Below are positions 22,701 to 34,855 of a stretch of DNA of 64,000 nucleotides, in pieces (position 1 is the first letter of the stretch; each line of letters opens with the position of its first letter). Location of the stretch: assembly GCA_021904315.1 (NCBI GenBank), contig CM038912.1, forward strand, positions 8,705,061 through 8,769,060, in the 5' to 3' direction. Both the position numbers and the translations under genes were made by a program. The notes beneath the pieces were generated by a model. It saw only the letters and a program-made list of their open reading frames with translations. It searched no databases and had not been told where the DNA came from. Source of the DNA: Sphagnum magellanicum. Taxonomy: Eukaryota; Streptophyta; Sphagnopsida; Sphagnales; Sphagnaceae.

Positions 22701-24325
22701 GGTGTGAAAACATTTTTCACTTCATGTTCATTCATATTTTTGCGCATTTGGTTAGTAGTTCATTTACTAGTACTTATTCACTCACTTATGAAGAATTAAG
22801 ACATATTTTATATTAGTTATATATCTTGATTTTCAGAATAAATATGATCTTATTAAAGAATTAACTTAATTATAATTCTTATCCACAATGAATATATATG
22901 GGACCTTATATTTTTAGTCACGTATTTTGTAAATTCAAAAACAATGTTCCCTTTGGTTTATTGTCTTATTCCATTATCTTTTAAAGTTTTGATTGAGAAA
23001 ATGAAAAAATTGAATATTTAACTTGTATTGCCATCCCTTTTTTTGAGTGTGGGTTGAGGCCCCTTATACACATGCATAGTTCATTCACAAGTGTGGGAAT
23101 ATTATCAAAAAATGCAAAATTCCCTCATTTTGGGGAAGATTTTTTCACCTTTTCCTACCAATAAAAGCTAGTTAATTGTTACTAGGTAGTTAGTAAAAAC
23201 AAAAAACTTAGTTAATTGTGTAATTACCTATGGAACTAAAATTCAGTGGAAAAACAATTGTCATCCACCAATCATCCATCATTTGTGTTCATCTATCAAT
23301 TGGATTTGCTTCTTCCAACATTATACAACATTGTTGCAATGAATTTAATAACATCACAATTCTTCCATATGTCAAAAACCAAACCATAATATTTTTCACC
23401 TTGTATGATGAGGTTATGGCTCCCATGCAATTAATTTGTTATGTTTTACAATTCCATAAGGTACCCAATACAATGGTTTTTTAAAGAACATTTTCTTGTT
23501 GTTTGTGTGAAAAGTTGGGATAATCTTGTATTTTTAATAAAGAAATTGACTAAATTTTGCTAATTAGTTTTTTTAAATACCAAATTTTGTATCACAAAAT
23601 TGTTATTTAAAAAAATATTGGGATAGGTTTTTCACAAATTGTATGAAAATAACATGGGAAAATACATTTTATGTGTCTCTATAGAACCCATTTAAGTTTT
23701 CCTATAAGTACTAAAATTTGTGAGAATTGAGAGCTGAATAGGTAGATGTCAAGTACAAAGGGTATAATTTTTATGTTGATTTTTTTTTTAATCCTAAAGA
23801 CTGAAATGGCATTAATAGCTTTAGATTGCATGATTAAATCACATAATAAAGCTGAAGTTTAGCAATTTTGTTTTGAAAAACTCTTGTGATGTTAGGAATT
23901 TTAATGTTACAATTTACAACCATGTTGTCCAATTACAATATTATAATCTCCACCACTAGATACCAACATAACATATTCTTTTGTGTGTTTTAATAGGAGG
24001 AAATGAATCTAAGGTTAGTAGTAATATAATACTTGTCAATAAAGTTATGCACCATTGTTAATTTTTATTCTTTTGATGATTATACGGATTTGCCAAATTT
24101 GAAAATCAAACTGATTATAAATTTGAATAATGAATATGGATATTGTAAGTTAGTGTAAAGGCTAAACATAAGTAATATCCTTTTATAATTGTTAAAATTT
24201 TTTCATATTGTGCTAGTGGATGAAATATATTCAATTTTATGTCCATTTGGGACAACAAATTGGCTTTGGTTCATTATGTTATTTTTCCCCCATTATGTGT
24301 GTGAAAAAATGTATTGTTTGAGGGG
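19740..24325. other. Intergenic; AC microsatellite and no gene recognised
   Basis: AT-rich DNA. It has a moderately GC-rich patch at about 20400-20870 with a 104-codon plus-strand frame (20555-20869) of no recognised family, and a GC-rich patch at 20930-21060. A CTT run lies at about 22142-22157. A possible B-box 'GGTTTGAGTCCC' on the minus strand near 22035 lacks a good A-box. No gene could be supported. Confidence 0.4.
21440..21466. repeat. (AC)13 microsatellite
   Basis: An uninterrupted AC dinucleotide run of 13 units. Confidence 0.95.
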
Positions 24326-25156
24326 TATTATGACGCACTCCCAAGTCCCTAGTTAGCCCAAGTTGGGGCTAAGTCACTCAAGTTGCGGAAATGCGAAGGA
24401 CTCGAGGCATGTTCCCAACTTCTAACATTAAAGGGGGTAAGAGGGGCATGCTGAAAGTTCCGAGATTAGACTAAGATGAAGGACAAATTATTTAGTTACT
24501 CGAACCTGCATCAAACCAACCAACAAGTTGGTTAGTTCGCATTGTGGAGCACTCTTGGTGCTAGGACAAGCCACGGGCAACCTTCGACTCATTCGAGTCA
24601 CCACGGCCCGGATTCGGGGGAAGCCACCACCTTCCCCCATATAGTATTCTCTGTGACTTTCCGCCGCACTTACATCTGAATGGCACTTTTTCCCGAGACT
24701 CCCAAAGTGGAGTCCCGAAACTATCCCGGTTTGAACTCTCGGGACTTTGGGTGTTCATAACCTCTCGCTTCGACCTCCGATTGGGACGAGGTCTAGAAAA
24801 AACTTGTAGTTCTCCTTGAGAGCTTTCCAATGGTGTGTCGCACTTTTCCTGTACACACCAAGATCGAGTTGATTCCCGACTTTTAGTGGTCGGGAGTCAA
24901 ATTACCAGTTTGACTCCCGACCCTTCTTTCAACCATAACTTGTGCTACATATGTCCAAATGGCTCATGCGAGGCCATTTTGGACATCTACACTTCAAGAC
25001 CTTTCCAACGGTATAAAGAACACTTCAATGCAAAGTGTTTTGACCCTTGCAATCATGTTCTAAATTTTCAGGAGTCCCGGAGGACTCTCAAGTCCCATTT
25101 TCGGGAGTGTGAGTGGCAACCTCACACTTCCTTCAAAGTGGGGTTACGACATATTA
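24326..25156 (-). mobile_element. Solo LTR with intact TATTA target-site duplication
   Basis: A GC-richer block from 24331 to 25151 (821 bp) starts TGACGC and ends TTACGACA, giving TG...CA ends. It is flanked on both sides by TATTA (24326-24330 and 25152-25156), a 5-base target duplication typical of LTR retrotransposon integration. There is no internal coding region, so it is a solo LTR left by LTR-LTR recombination. On the minus strand it begins 'TGTCGTAACCCC', similar to many plant Ty3/gypsy LTR starts, so minus orientation is favoured. The open frames inside (24830-24561 and 24835-25161) have no recognised domain. Confidence 0.85.
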
Positions 25157-28100
25157 TGTGAAGTAGTTTTAAATTTTTCCATCTTATTATTATTTAAATT
25201 TTTTAATATCCATGTATTTAAATCACCTTTAATTTATATTTGTATTTGTATTTATATTGAGTTTTGACATCATATGTTTGTTTAAATTATTAATTTTATT
25301 AGAAAGTGTGGAATTGATGAAAGAAATAGGGTGATTGTGCATGATAAAAAAATATTATGCATGAAATGTTTAAATTTAATTATAGAAACACATCAACAAA
25401 CATTTCAATAACAAATCACATTTTAAATGATGAAGATTAAGTTTGGCATTACGGCACTCACAAATTCATTACAAACAACAAACATTTGGTTTTTTCCATG
25501 GGAAAAAAATTCAAAGAAAAAATGATGTTTTTGGGTTCTTCAATCAAAACAAGCATGCATTGCAACTCAAGTAAGTAGACCATCAAGTTGCTACACCAAA
25601 GCCTTCATCAACTCCTTATTATGACAAAAAAAATACCACTTCATTAGTGCTACCTCCTCATTAAAAACCTTCAATGAAAGCAAGCAAACTAATAGGGTCA
25701 CACTTGCCATTTTGGGTGAGTGTTTTTAAAAATATTCTTGAAATATTCTGAAAATATCATTAAAAAATCTTGTGAACTAAAAAAATGTTACATAATAATA
25801 TTATGTAAATACATGTTTAAAGAATATCCTTTAAAATATGTAACATTTCAAAAATATTTGCAAAAATAAAAGTTTTCACAATGCTGAAAAACATGTGTTA
25901 TAGTGTTTAACAAGTGTTTTTGAATACTTTATTTTCATTTTATTCATTCAAAATTATATAATATGTTTCCATATTATGTTAGCAACATATTTTGTATAAA
26001 AAATTGACCATTTTTGACTCAAAAATGTGAAATGCAAACCATTGTTACATTTAGAATGGCTCCTATTAACTTGTTGCACCCTCATATAAATAACTTTTTC
26101 ATCCTATTAATTAAACATATTAAGAATTAATACCTATTATAAATATATTGAACATATGTCATATTTTTCTACTTTTTTGTAAATCTATTATTAATGCATA
26201 CTTCATATCAATTAGATTTGCATTTTGAAAATAGACATAATTTTATTATAAAACTAATTGAATGATAATTTTTACCCAACAACCAATATACAAGCCCCAT
26301 ATTTTTACTCACATAGTTTTTAAATAAAAAAAGCACGAACCTTCACCCCCAAGGTTTCAAACCATCATGTTCCAGGCCGTTGGCCATGTCCTATGTTTTA
26401 GGCCCTTAATCCTTCATGTCCAAATCCTTTGAACCCTAATGTCTTTGACATTTGCTAACATTGAGTCCCAGTCCTTCAAGTCCTCATGTTCTAGGCCTTC
26501 AAGTATGAAAATCCTAGGTTTCTATACCTATGAGACTTAGGAGTTCAACTCCTAAGGTGAAGGGACTGGTGCCCATAGGCCTAGGTGTTGCATTTTTACA
26601 AGACTATGCATTGGTGTACGAGTGTACCGATGCATAGTCATTTAAAAGTTTGACCTATCCTAAAACTCTAGTTATAAAAGGAATTGGTCCAAAAAGGAAG
26701 ATTTTTTTGAGGATTTTGGTGTTCCCATCATGTTCTCAGGATGTTCCCTCTAGGTTCCCAATGATGCTCCCAGGTGTGATCTTCAAGTTCTTATGTGTTC
26801 CCCCAAGCCATTCCTAGAATAGCACCACGCTTGAACCCCATATTCTTTGCCCCAAACCTCACCTAAAAACTTGTATTGCTAGATCAAATGGAAAGCCTCC
26901 ATGATCTTCTATTTTGGAAGTGTTCATAATGTGTCTGTCTTTTTGGTGATGGGCAAATCAAAGAGGCAAACAAACCCAAATAAAATCAAATAAAATGTCA
27001 CATTGGACCATGTAATATGGCTAACAAATGGGAGAAAACAGTCCAAGAACATAAGCATAATAGGTTAGGTGTACAGGAGAGCAAATTTCCAAGTTAATAA
27101 AGGTGTAAAACACACAAAGAGCATGTCATGATATTTTGCATTATTTTTATTTAGTTTTTAATTATGATAATCACTTCATAATATTAGATCACTTATAACA
27201 TGTATAACATCTTATATTATTTTATATAATGTTGAAATTAGAGTCAAACCCAAAATTACACAAGAAAGAAATTAAATGAGATCCCTAACAAATTAATTAG
27301 AATATATCTTTTTGAAATAAAGGAAGCCCTCCTCTTTACTTACATCTTTAGCTCTAAGTTTTACACTTTTAATCAAGTTCTGAATAAATAATGATGTGTT
27401 AAAAGAGCACCTATTTGTCACTATAATGTCCAAGCTACTTATATTATTAGCATTAAGGAAGTTGTGGTACACACTCGGGTACAAGCAAAGTCTTTGCCTA
27501 AATGCACGGTCCAATAGAGGGAGAGGCCATGAGAACACCCCAGCAGAAATGGTGCTAATAAGGAGGAGAGATCAACTAATGAGGAATGGCCAACAATCAA
27601 GGTGAAAAGACCCAACCCATGAACACGCCCATTTTAGTGTGGTCAAGACATTGCATCTTGGATGAAGATACTAATGAACCACCTAAACACCCTTAAGAAT
27701 AGGAAATTTTCAACTTCATGGTAAATATGTTTAAGCAATTTGATTTATCAATTCTAAATAAACTACATACTCATCATAGAATAGACAATAACAAAAAATT
27801 TGAAAGTAATCAATATAAATAGGTACACTTTCTTATGTAATGTATATTATCTTTTTAAAATAATATTATTATTTTTGCAAGGACAACTATCCTTCAATTT
27901 GTTATAGTCAATAAATGGTTCAAAGTATTGTAGGGAGGGTAAGTGTAAATACACATATACTCCTCATCTAAAATTGGGTGAGTGTAAATTATTGACATTT
28001 ACCTTGCTTGTTGTGTAAATAATGTTTTTACACTTATGTAGGATTTTTTTAATAAAATAAATCAATTACATTTATAAAAGCTTCATACAAATGTTTCTGG

Positions 28101-29843
28101 CAAGGTAAATGTATATTTCATATACCTTTATTGATTTACCTATGTGCAATCCATATTAATTAATTGTGAGTGCATCCCAAAGCTTGATTATTTTGTTAAA
28201 GGCATTTTGATTTTCACAAAAAAAAACTAATATTTCTAATGCTTCTCAAATAGAAGCTTTCATTACAAATAAGTTAGTGTGGATGTGCTTCCCTTTAGCC
28301 CATGTATAAATAATACAAGCCCACACCTTTGGGCAAGGCATGTGGGACAAACTTCATGGTGCTATTGGGGAATATTTTGGGTGCACATTCTTGGGTGCAT
28401 ATTGGGTGCATGTCGCCTTATCTTATTGCTTGAATTGAATTTTCATTCTTAATTTTGTTCCTCAACATTTTTGGTGTAGGCTTTTACAAGGGCTTGGGTG
28501 CCTATTGTGATTTAGATTAATTAGTTGTTTGTGTTGCATCTCAAAGTTGTTTTTCCCTTTGTGTGGCAATGGGCCTCTTTGACTTGCCAACCACTAAAAG
28601 ATTTCTGAAACTTTGGGAATCTTCTATTAATTGACATCCATGTTGACATTGTTTTCATGATTCATGGATTTGCATTGATCTAGATGGTGGGTAAATGTAA
28701 TTCATTTACACTTACATACCCTAGTACCTTGGCCAATTCGACACTAATTATATTATTTTCAGAAATGTTGAATTTTTCAAATTTAATTAATTAATTATTC
28801 AACAGACATGTGTTGAAATGGCCAAGGTATTATGATAGTTTCACATGACTTAAAAGGGATGTACACAATTTTATATTTATATTTATTTATGCCCAGGCCA
28901 AAAAGGGTGACAAATAGTTTTTGGATCATAATTTTCATGTGGTCAATGAGAAGACTTGACATGTATGCTCAAGAAAGCCCATTTTTTTTCTTTTGGGTTG
29001 GGGGCGAGGGGAGGAGAGGAGGGGGGGCTTTGTTATAATTTTTTTCAAAATGATACAACTATCAATGCTGTGAAAGGATCAAAATTCATTTCACATTCCT
29101 CCACATTCACTTCATATTCCTCCATGTTTGGTTACTAATTCATGTAATAACCTAGTAATTGAATCTATTTACAATTAATACATAAATTATTTAATACATT
29201 TGTTATATATACACTTAATATCATGGTTTAACATGTACCATATATAAATTATTTATTGGTAGTCAAAATATATATAATCCTATTTTAGAACTAATTAAAT
29301 TATAATATTTATCCAACAATTATTATATGGGACCCTATATTTTTATTCAAATATTTCCTAAATTCAAAGAAAAATGGCCACCCTTGAAATATTAGTAGTA
29401 ACACAACAAAAAAAGAAGGCATGGTCATTTATCATAAGGGACATCATACCACATCAATGAAGAAACACATAACATTTGAACATGCAAATGTTTGGGAAAG
29501 GTGGAAAACAACATGCAATTTTCAAGTTGTTACAAAAGTAGGGGGCCAAGCAAAGTCTAAAAAATGTTTATTGTCAAATGGTGTCTATTTAAACCTATAT
29601 ATATTGAGTTGTTGTTTAATTAAATAACTACCCCACATTGGTCCAAACTTAGTTTCACATTATTTATAAGTCGTACATCACCCAAAGTACTGTGCAAAGG
29701 TTTTTTTATTGATGTTATTGGAGCTAGTAGAAACACACAAAATTATCATTATACACAAATGTAAGAGTAGAGCTTGCAATAACATGCACCACCTCCTTTG
29801 ATCTAAAAAGCTAAAGAATGTATAATAAGGCCAACATTATGCT
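25157..29843. other. Intergenic, no gene recognised
   Basis: AT-rich DNA. A more GC-balanced patch at 26330-26930 has repeated words such as 'TCATGTTC', 'AGGCC' and 'CCTTCAAGT', plus two palindromes: 'CTTAGGAGTTCAACTCCTAAG' type near 26535 and the hairpin at 26602-26639. The word 'GGGTGCA' repeats near 28380-28420. A G-rich patch lies at 28995-29025. No gene supported. Confidence 0.4.
26602..26639. repeat. Foldback hairpin, 14-bp stem
   Basis: Arms at 26602-26615 and 26626-26639 ('GACTATGCATTGGT' and its near reverse complement) pair over 14 bases with one mismatch, which is a wobble in RNA. The loop is 10 bases. Confidence 0.75.
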
Positions 29844-30157
29844 TGTAAATATAAACAAAAGCTTTATGGTTTAAACACGCAAAAAACAAAGACAAACCTC
29901 ATGACATTTGAGACTTGTATTAAAGGGCACAATAGTCATTACAAATTTCATAAAACACAAAGTTTACATCTACATTGTATAATGTTGTGTATATACACAG
30001 TCCAACCTTTTGTTTATATACTTAGCTAGAACCTTTATGCTCCAAGAACCAAGAAAACTCCACGTGCCAAGAAACAACAATTAACCTCGACAACTAACAT
30101 CATGCATTTATTATGATAACATCCAGCCTCATGCCGTTACTATAATAAATTCTTACA
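29844..30157 (-). repeat. 3' LTR of the copia element
   Basis: It is 314 bp long and runs, on the minus strand, from TGTAAGAA to TTTACA, so the ends form a TGTAA/TTACA inverted pair. It aligns along its length with 34525-34855, with many substitutions and small indels. Confidence 0.85.
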
Positions 30158-30199
30158 CTCCCATTCGGGATGAGTTTTTAAAATAGTCTTAGTAAGCCC

Positions 30200-33100
30200 A
30201 AGCAAAGTCTTCATGTGGCCAAGCTTGTTTCAAGGTAGAGCTTACATTAGAACATTTGCAATCCGATTTGCAGTGTTGATGTAAGTGATCAAAAGGTCTC
30301 TAGTAAACTTTGCTTCTCGGATTTTGTGGTATTTCACGTCAACATGCTTTGTGTATCGATGGAACTTAGGGTTTCTTACTAGTCATATTGCCACCTAGTT
30401 GTCATTGTAACAATGTGGGGCTAGTTTGTGCATATCTCAGGTTGTGTAGTAGGTGATGCATCCAAAGGATCTTTTGTGAAGCAAGGTGAGCAACAATGTA
30501 CTCGGCCTCCATTGTGCTTGTTGTTGTACATGTTTTCTTGTGGCTGCCTCAAACTATTGGTCCCCCATTGAGCACCAACACATACCCAGATTGTGATTTG
30601 CGATCATCCATGTTGGCAACATAATTTGCATCACAATAAGTAATTAATTGATTGTTGGAAGAAGGTTGGGCATTATAGGTTATGTGTAGATTAGACAATC
30701 CTTTCAAGTATTTCATGATGTGTTTGACAGCGACAACATGAAGGGCCTTCGATTTTTCGCAAAATTTTGCTTAGTGATTTATAGAGTAGGTGATGTTCAA
30801 TTTAGTCCCTTGATTAGTAAACAGGAAATTGCCTATGCAATTGTGATATGGGAAATGGGTATCATTTGGTTCGCCTTGAACAAAAAGAAGATTCAATGAA
30901 CTATGTGGGTTAGTAGGAATTGTCATTGGTGTTGCATCCTAAAAGCTAAACCTGACCAAAATCTTTTCGATGTATTTGTATTAATAAATGTGAATTGTCT
31001 TAGTGAGTCTATTATTCGTGATATGCAAACCAACATATATCTCAGGGTGTCCCTCAATGATGTTGAACACTCCTTTCATTTCATTAAGAATGTGAACAAT
31101 CTCATCTATCTTAGTGTTGCATGCAATTTCGTCATTGACAAATATGTAAAGAATAAAAAAGTGAGTCAATGCTACTCACATACACACAAGGATTGGCTAT
31201 TGATGGAATGAGATGGTGAATGGTGAGAAAATTGTTGAACTTATGGTTCCAAACCTGCAAAGATTGCTTGAGTCCATAAAATGTTTTCACCAATTGACAA
31301 ACTTTGGTGGGATGTTCATCATCAACAAGACCGAATGGATGCCACAAAAAGATCTCCTCATCAATTTTACCATATGAGAATGTTGTGTGCACATTGAACT
31401 AAGTGATATCCATGTCTAGTCACAATTGGACTAAAAGTCTATTTATAATCCAACCCTTCCTTCTATGTGAAACCTCTTGTCACAAGCTGCGCTTTGAAGT
31501 GAACAACATTTTCGTTTGCAACAAGCTTGACTTTATAAACCCACTTGGAACATACCACCTTTCTTCCCTTTGGCAAGTTTTGGAATATTCATGTGTCATT
31601 ATCAATAAAAAAGTCATATTCTTCTTACATGGGTTGAATTCACTCCTTGTGTTTAATCGACTTGATGGTTTTGTCAATGGTAAGTGGTCCATTAGGTACA
31701 CAATGTTTAGTTGTTGCCATGTTGTATGTTTGATTTTGTTTTCCAGCTAAAAACACCCACTTTCCAAAACAAATTGGTGGTTGCCAAAGTTGTATTCCAC
31801 ATCTTTCCTGAATGTCACCTTGGCTATTAATTTGCATGGCTTGCACGACAACATTAATGGTTGGATTGTCATCAATCGTTGGATCAACTTCAATGATTAG
31901 ATCAACTTGATCATGAGCATGATTCTTGTTCATCATGGGAAGGATGTCATCTGATGAATCTCCTGAGTTAGTGGTGTCAAGTGGAGTAAGTTGCTCTAGG
32001 CTTTTAGTTGTGATTCCCATTGTTCCAACCAATAGTTATACATCTCCCATTTTATGTGCACCTTCCCTTTCAATTGGGTATTGCATTCCTTGGATAGGTG
32101 CATCAAGAACGATGTCGTTTAGATGCATGATGGTATTATCCAAGGATGTTTCACATCTATCACCACCTTTCATGCCAAGTTCATTGAACAACACATCTTT
32201 GCTCTCAACAATTCGCCTTGACTGGTTATCCCAAAGGTAATATGCCTTACTCATCTCATTATAATCCATGAAGATGCAATATTTGCTCTTCTTGTCCAAT
32301 TTCCTTCTAAGTTCTTTAAGGGTATGGACATAAGCACTTGAGCCAAAATTGCACACATGAGCGATTAACAACTTCACCTTGTACCACATATGATATGGGG
32401 TCATTGAGTCTACAAGCATCTAACTGCTAATGCAATTGAGCAAATACACTACATTGTGGGCTACCTCTCCCCAAAAATTGGGATGGACATTGCTTCAATG
32501 TATCAATTTTTTATTGATTCAATAATTGTGTGATTGTCCCTTTCAACTATTCTATTTTACTCAAGAATATAAACACAAGTTAGTTCATGCTTAATGTTCT
32601 TTTCATTTAGAAAACTTTGGAATTTCTTGTTGCAAAATTTAATTCCTCTGTCAGATTTGAGAATCTTGATGGTCTTTCCTATCTCCCTTAGCATCTACCC
32701 CAAGAACCTTCGTAGGCACTCCAAAGTAGTTGGCTTTTCCTCAATGTAGTAAATGATGTTAAAACTAGAGTGGTCATCCTTAAATAAAGTAAAATAATTT
32801 GCTTCACCAATAGTGGGTGTGTTGATGGGTCCAAAAAGATCACAATGAATGAAATCACCAATTTCTCTAGCCTTCTTTTGATGTTCCTTCTAGGGGAAAT
32901 ACATTCTATGACTTTTTCCATAAGCACAACCTACACAAAAGGCGGATTTTCTCCACTCCAATTGGTTACCAACCCATCAACCATGTCCTTGGCTTCCATC
33001 TGCTTGATCATGTTGTGATGCACATAATCAAGTCTCTTGTGCCAAACATCAAAACTTTGGGTGTTATCATTTTTGCTTGGAACTCCAACAGCACTGGTAG

Positions 33101-34372
33101 AGAATGCATTATGGCTATCACAATACGACCATGGTTTTATGGTCATAAAGAGTCGGTATATGCCACATTCTTCAATGCCCTTTACTACCACTTCGTTTTG
33201 GACTAGTAGCCAACATCGTCCTCTAGTATGGAGAATATTTATTTTTTTCAAAATTCCTTGAGATATTGAAAACAAATTTTTGTTGAGCTTGGGAACATGA
33301 ATGACATCCTTGAGAATGCATGTTTTCTCCTTGCCATCAATCCATGTTTTGAAGACCATGTTGCCTTGGGTGGACATATCACTCTTATGATCCTTTCTAT
33401 TGGCTGTTCTTCTTTGGATATGTTTTGGTAGGTTGAAAGTCGTTCTTTGTGTTGGTTCATGTGCTGTGAGCAACAATTGTCCATGTACCAATTGTTTGAA
33501 CAATGGCCAAGGGTTAACACCATGAAAGTTCAATGGGTCTTTCCCTTAATCACAAATGTTGTTTCTTCCTTCTTTTCAAGTGTTTTCTTCTCCTCATTGC
33601 ATTTTCTTGACCAATGGCCTGTCTTTCCACAATTCCAACATGGCATGGTTTTCTTTAGCTCAACAATTTCCTTTTTTCGTTGCTCACGTTGCTCCTTAGT
33701 AAGCATTGGTATTTCAGATGGCGTATCATTCTTGGATTGAAAAGTGGCAATGTATGTTGTGGTTCTTCCACCTATGTTGGTTGTTTGACTTTCAACATCT
33801 TTCATCCTAACTTCTTCTCTAATCAATCACCCCACCATGGTACTGATGGTTTGCTCAACATTAAGAACATTCTCCCAATATGACAAAAATGTTTCATAGC
33901 ATGTTGGCAATTGATTCAAGACCTTTGCCATGGCAATGTCATCAGTGAAAGTATTGTTTCCAAGATTGGTAAGCTCATTTCTAGCTTCTTCAAAATTTCC
34001 CAAAAAACTAACAATGCTTTCACCCTCCTCCATGGTGTTGTCAAAAAACCATTGCTTAACATGGTGTATGCTTTCATGTGATTGTTGATCATGCACTTCC
34101 TTCAACTTGTTCCAGATTGCTTCTAAGGTCCTATAGTTCATGATGCATTTAAAGATCTTCTCTTCAACATCTTGACATAAAAGATGCACTTCTTGCCTAT
34201 CTTTCTTGATCCATGTAACAAGACGCCATGTCTAATGGTGGAGGTTTTGGAGTTGTGCCATTTACCATGTCCATCAACTCCTTTCCAAGAAATAAAGCCC
34301 TCATTTGGAACTACTAGATGTGAAAGTTCTATCTTAGTAATATTTCCTAAAACATCCTTGACATCAGCCATG
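30200..34372 (-). pseudogene. Degenerate copia gag-pol polyprotein
   Basis: The frame probably starts at the ATG at 34372 ('MADVKDVL'). Fragments in order: gag with 'RTLEAIWNKLKEVH' and 'LNQLPTCYETFLSYW' (34189-33827), and a zinc knuckle 'CWNCGKTGHWSRKC' (near 33620). A protease relic 'WYMDNCCSQHM' (near 33485) has lost the usual Asp-Ser-Gly. Next are pre-integrase 'VWHKRLDYVHHNMIKQME' (near 33040), integrase core remnant 'LKSDRGIKF', 'GSSAYVH' (32330), RT 'KTFYGLKQSLQVW' (31290) and 'FVND' in place of the catalytic F/YVDD (about 31142-31131). An RNase H relic 'EAEYIVAHLASQK' lies near 30490. In-frame TGA stops occur at 33827-33829 and about 33530, with several frameshifts. It cannot encode a working polyprotein. 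Confidence 0.88.
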
Positions 34373-34378
34373 GCTAAC

Positions 34379-34398
34379 AAAAAAAAAAAAAAAAAAAA
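34379..34398. repeat. Poly-A run of 20
   Basis: A 20-base A run (T on the coding strand of the copia element) lies just upstream of that element's probable gag ATG. Confidence 0.9.
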
Positions 34399-34524
34399 CA
34401 CAATGATTTGATTTTACAAAAATATTGTAGGTACAATAGTTTGAAACAAATAAGACAATGAAAAGATAATATTACAACTTGTTAGGTGTAGCTTGCATTG
34501 GAAACAAGTTGTGGGCCCATAACC

Positions 34525-34855
34525 TGTAAATATAAAACAATGTACTCACACAAAAACTCTATGGTTCAAATATGCATAAAACAAAAACAAATCTTATGAC
34601 ATTTGAAACAAATCTATCAAAGGGCACAATAATCATTACACATTTCATAGAACACAAAGTTACATCTACATTGTAGAATGTTATATATATGTATACACAT
34701 TCCAGCCCTTTGTTTTATATACCTAGAACCTTTACGTTCCAAGAACCAAGAAAACTCCATGTGCCAAGAAATAATAACTAACCTTAACAACTAACATCAT
34801 GCACTTACTATAATAGCATCCAACCTCATGTTGTTATTATAGTAAATTTTTTACA
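34525..34855 (-). repeat. 5' LTR of the copia element
   Basis: It is 331 bp long and also has TGTAA...TTACA ends on the minus strand. It matches 29844-30157 in order, for example at the shared words 'CCAAGAACCAAGAAAACTCCA' (differs after this in several places) and 'AACTAACATCATGCA'. Confidence 0.85.

Larger units (their letters stand above)
29844..34855 (-). mobile_element. Old Ty1/copia LTR retrotransposon, degenerate
   Basis: Two diverged LTRs bracket a decayed gag-pol in minus orientation. Domain order is protease, integrase, RT, RNase H, which defines Ty1/copia. The total length is 5012 bp, normal for the group. The sequence next to the 5' LTR on the minus strand is 'GGTTATGGGCCCACAA', which is where the primer site should be; it does not match the usual initiator-Met site. 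The purine stretch before the 3' LTR is short ('AATGGGAG'). Flanking 5-mers are not identical, so a target duplication is not preserved. Divergence of the LTRs and many coding breaks make this much older than the gypsy element at 48-56 kb. Confidence 0.9.

Noticed and set aside
24561-25161. Two open frames inside the solo LTR
   Set aside because: No domain; the block is fully explained as an LTR with target duplication.
26525-26550. T-arm-like palindrome around 'GGAGTTCAACTCC'
   Set aside because: The palindrome alone explains it; no D-arm or acceptor stem for a tRNA.
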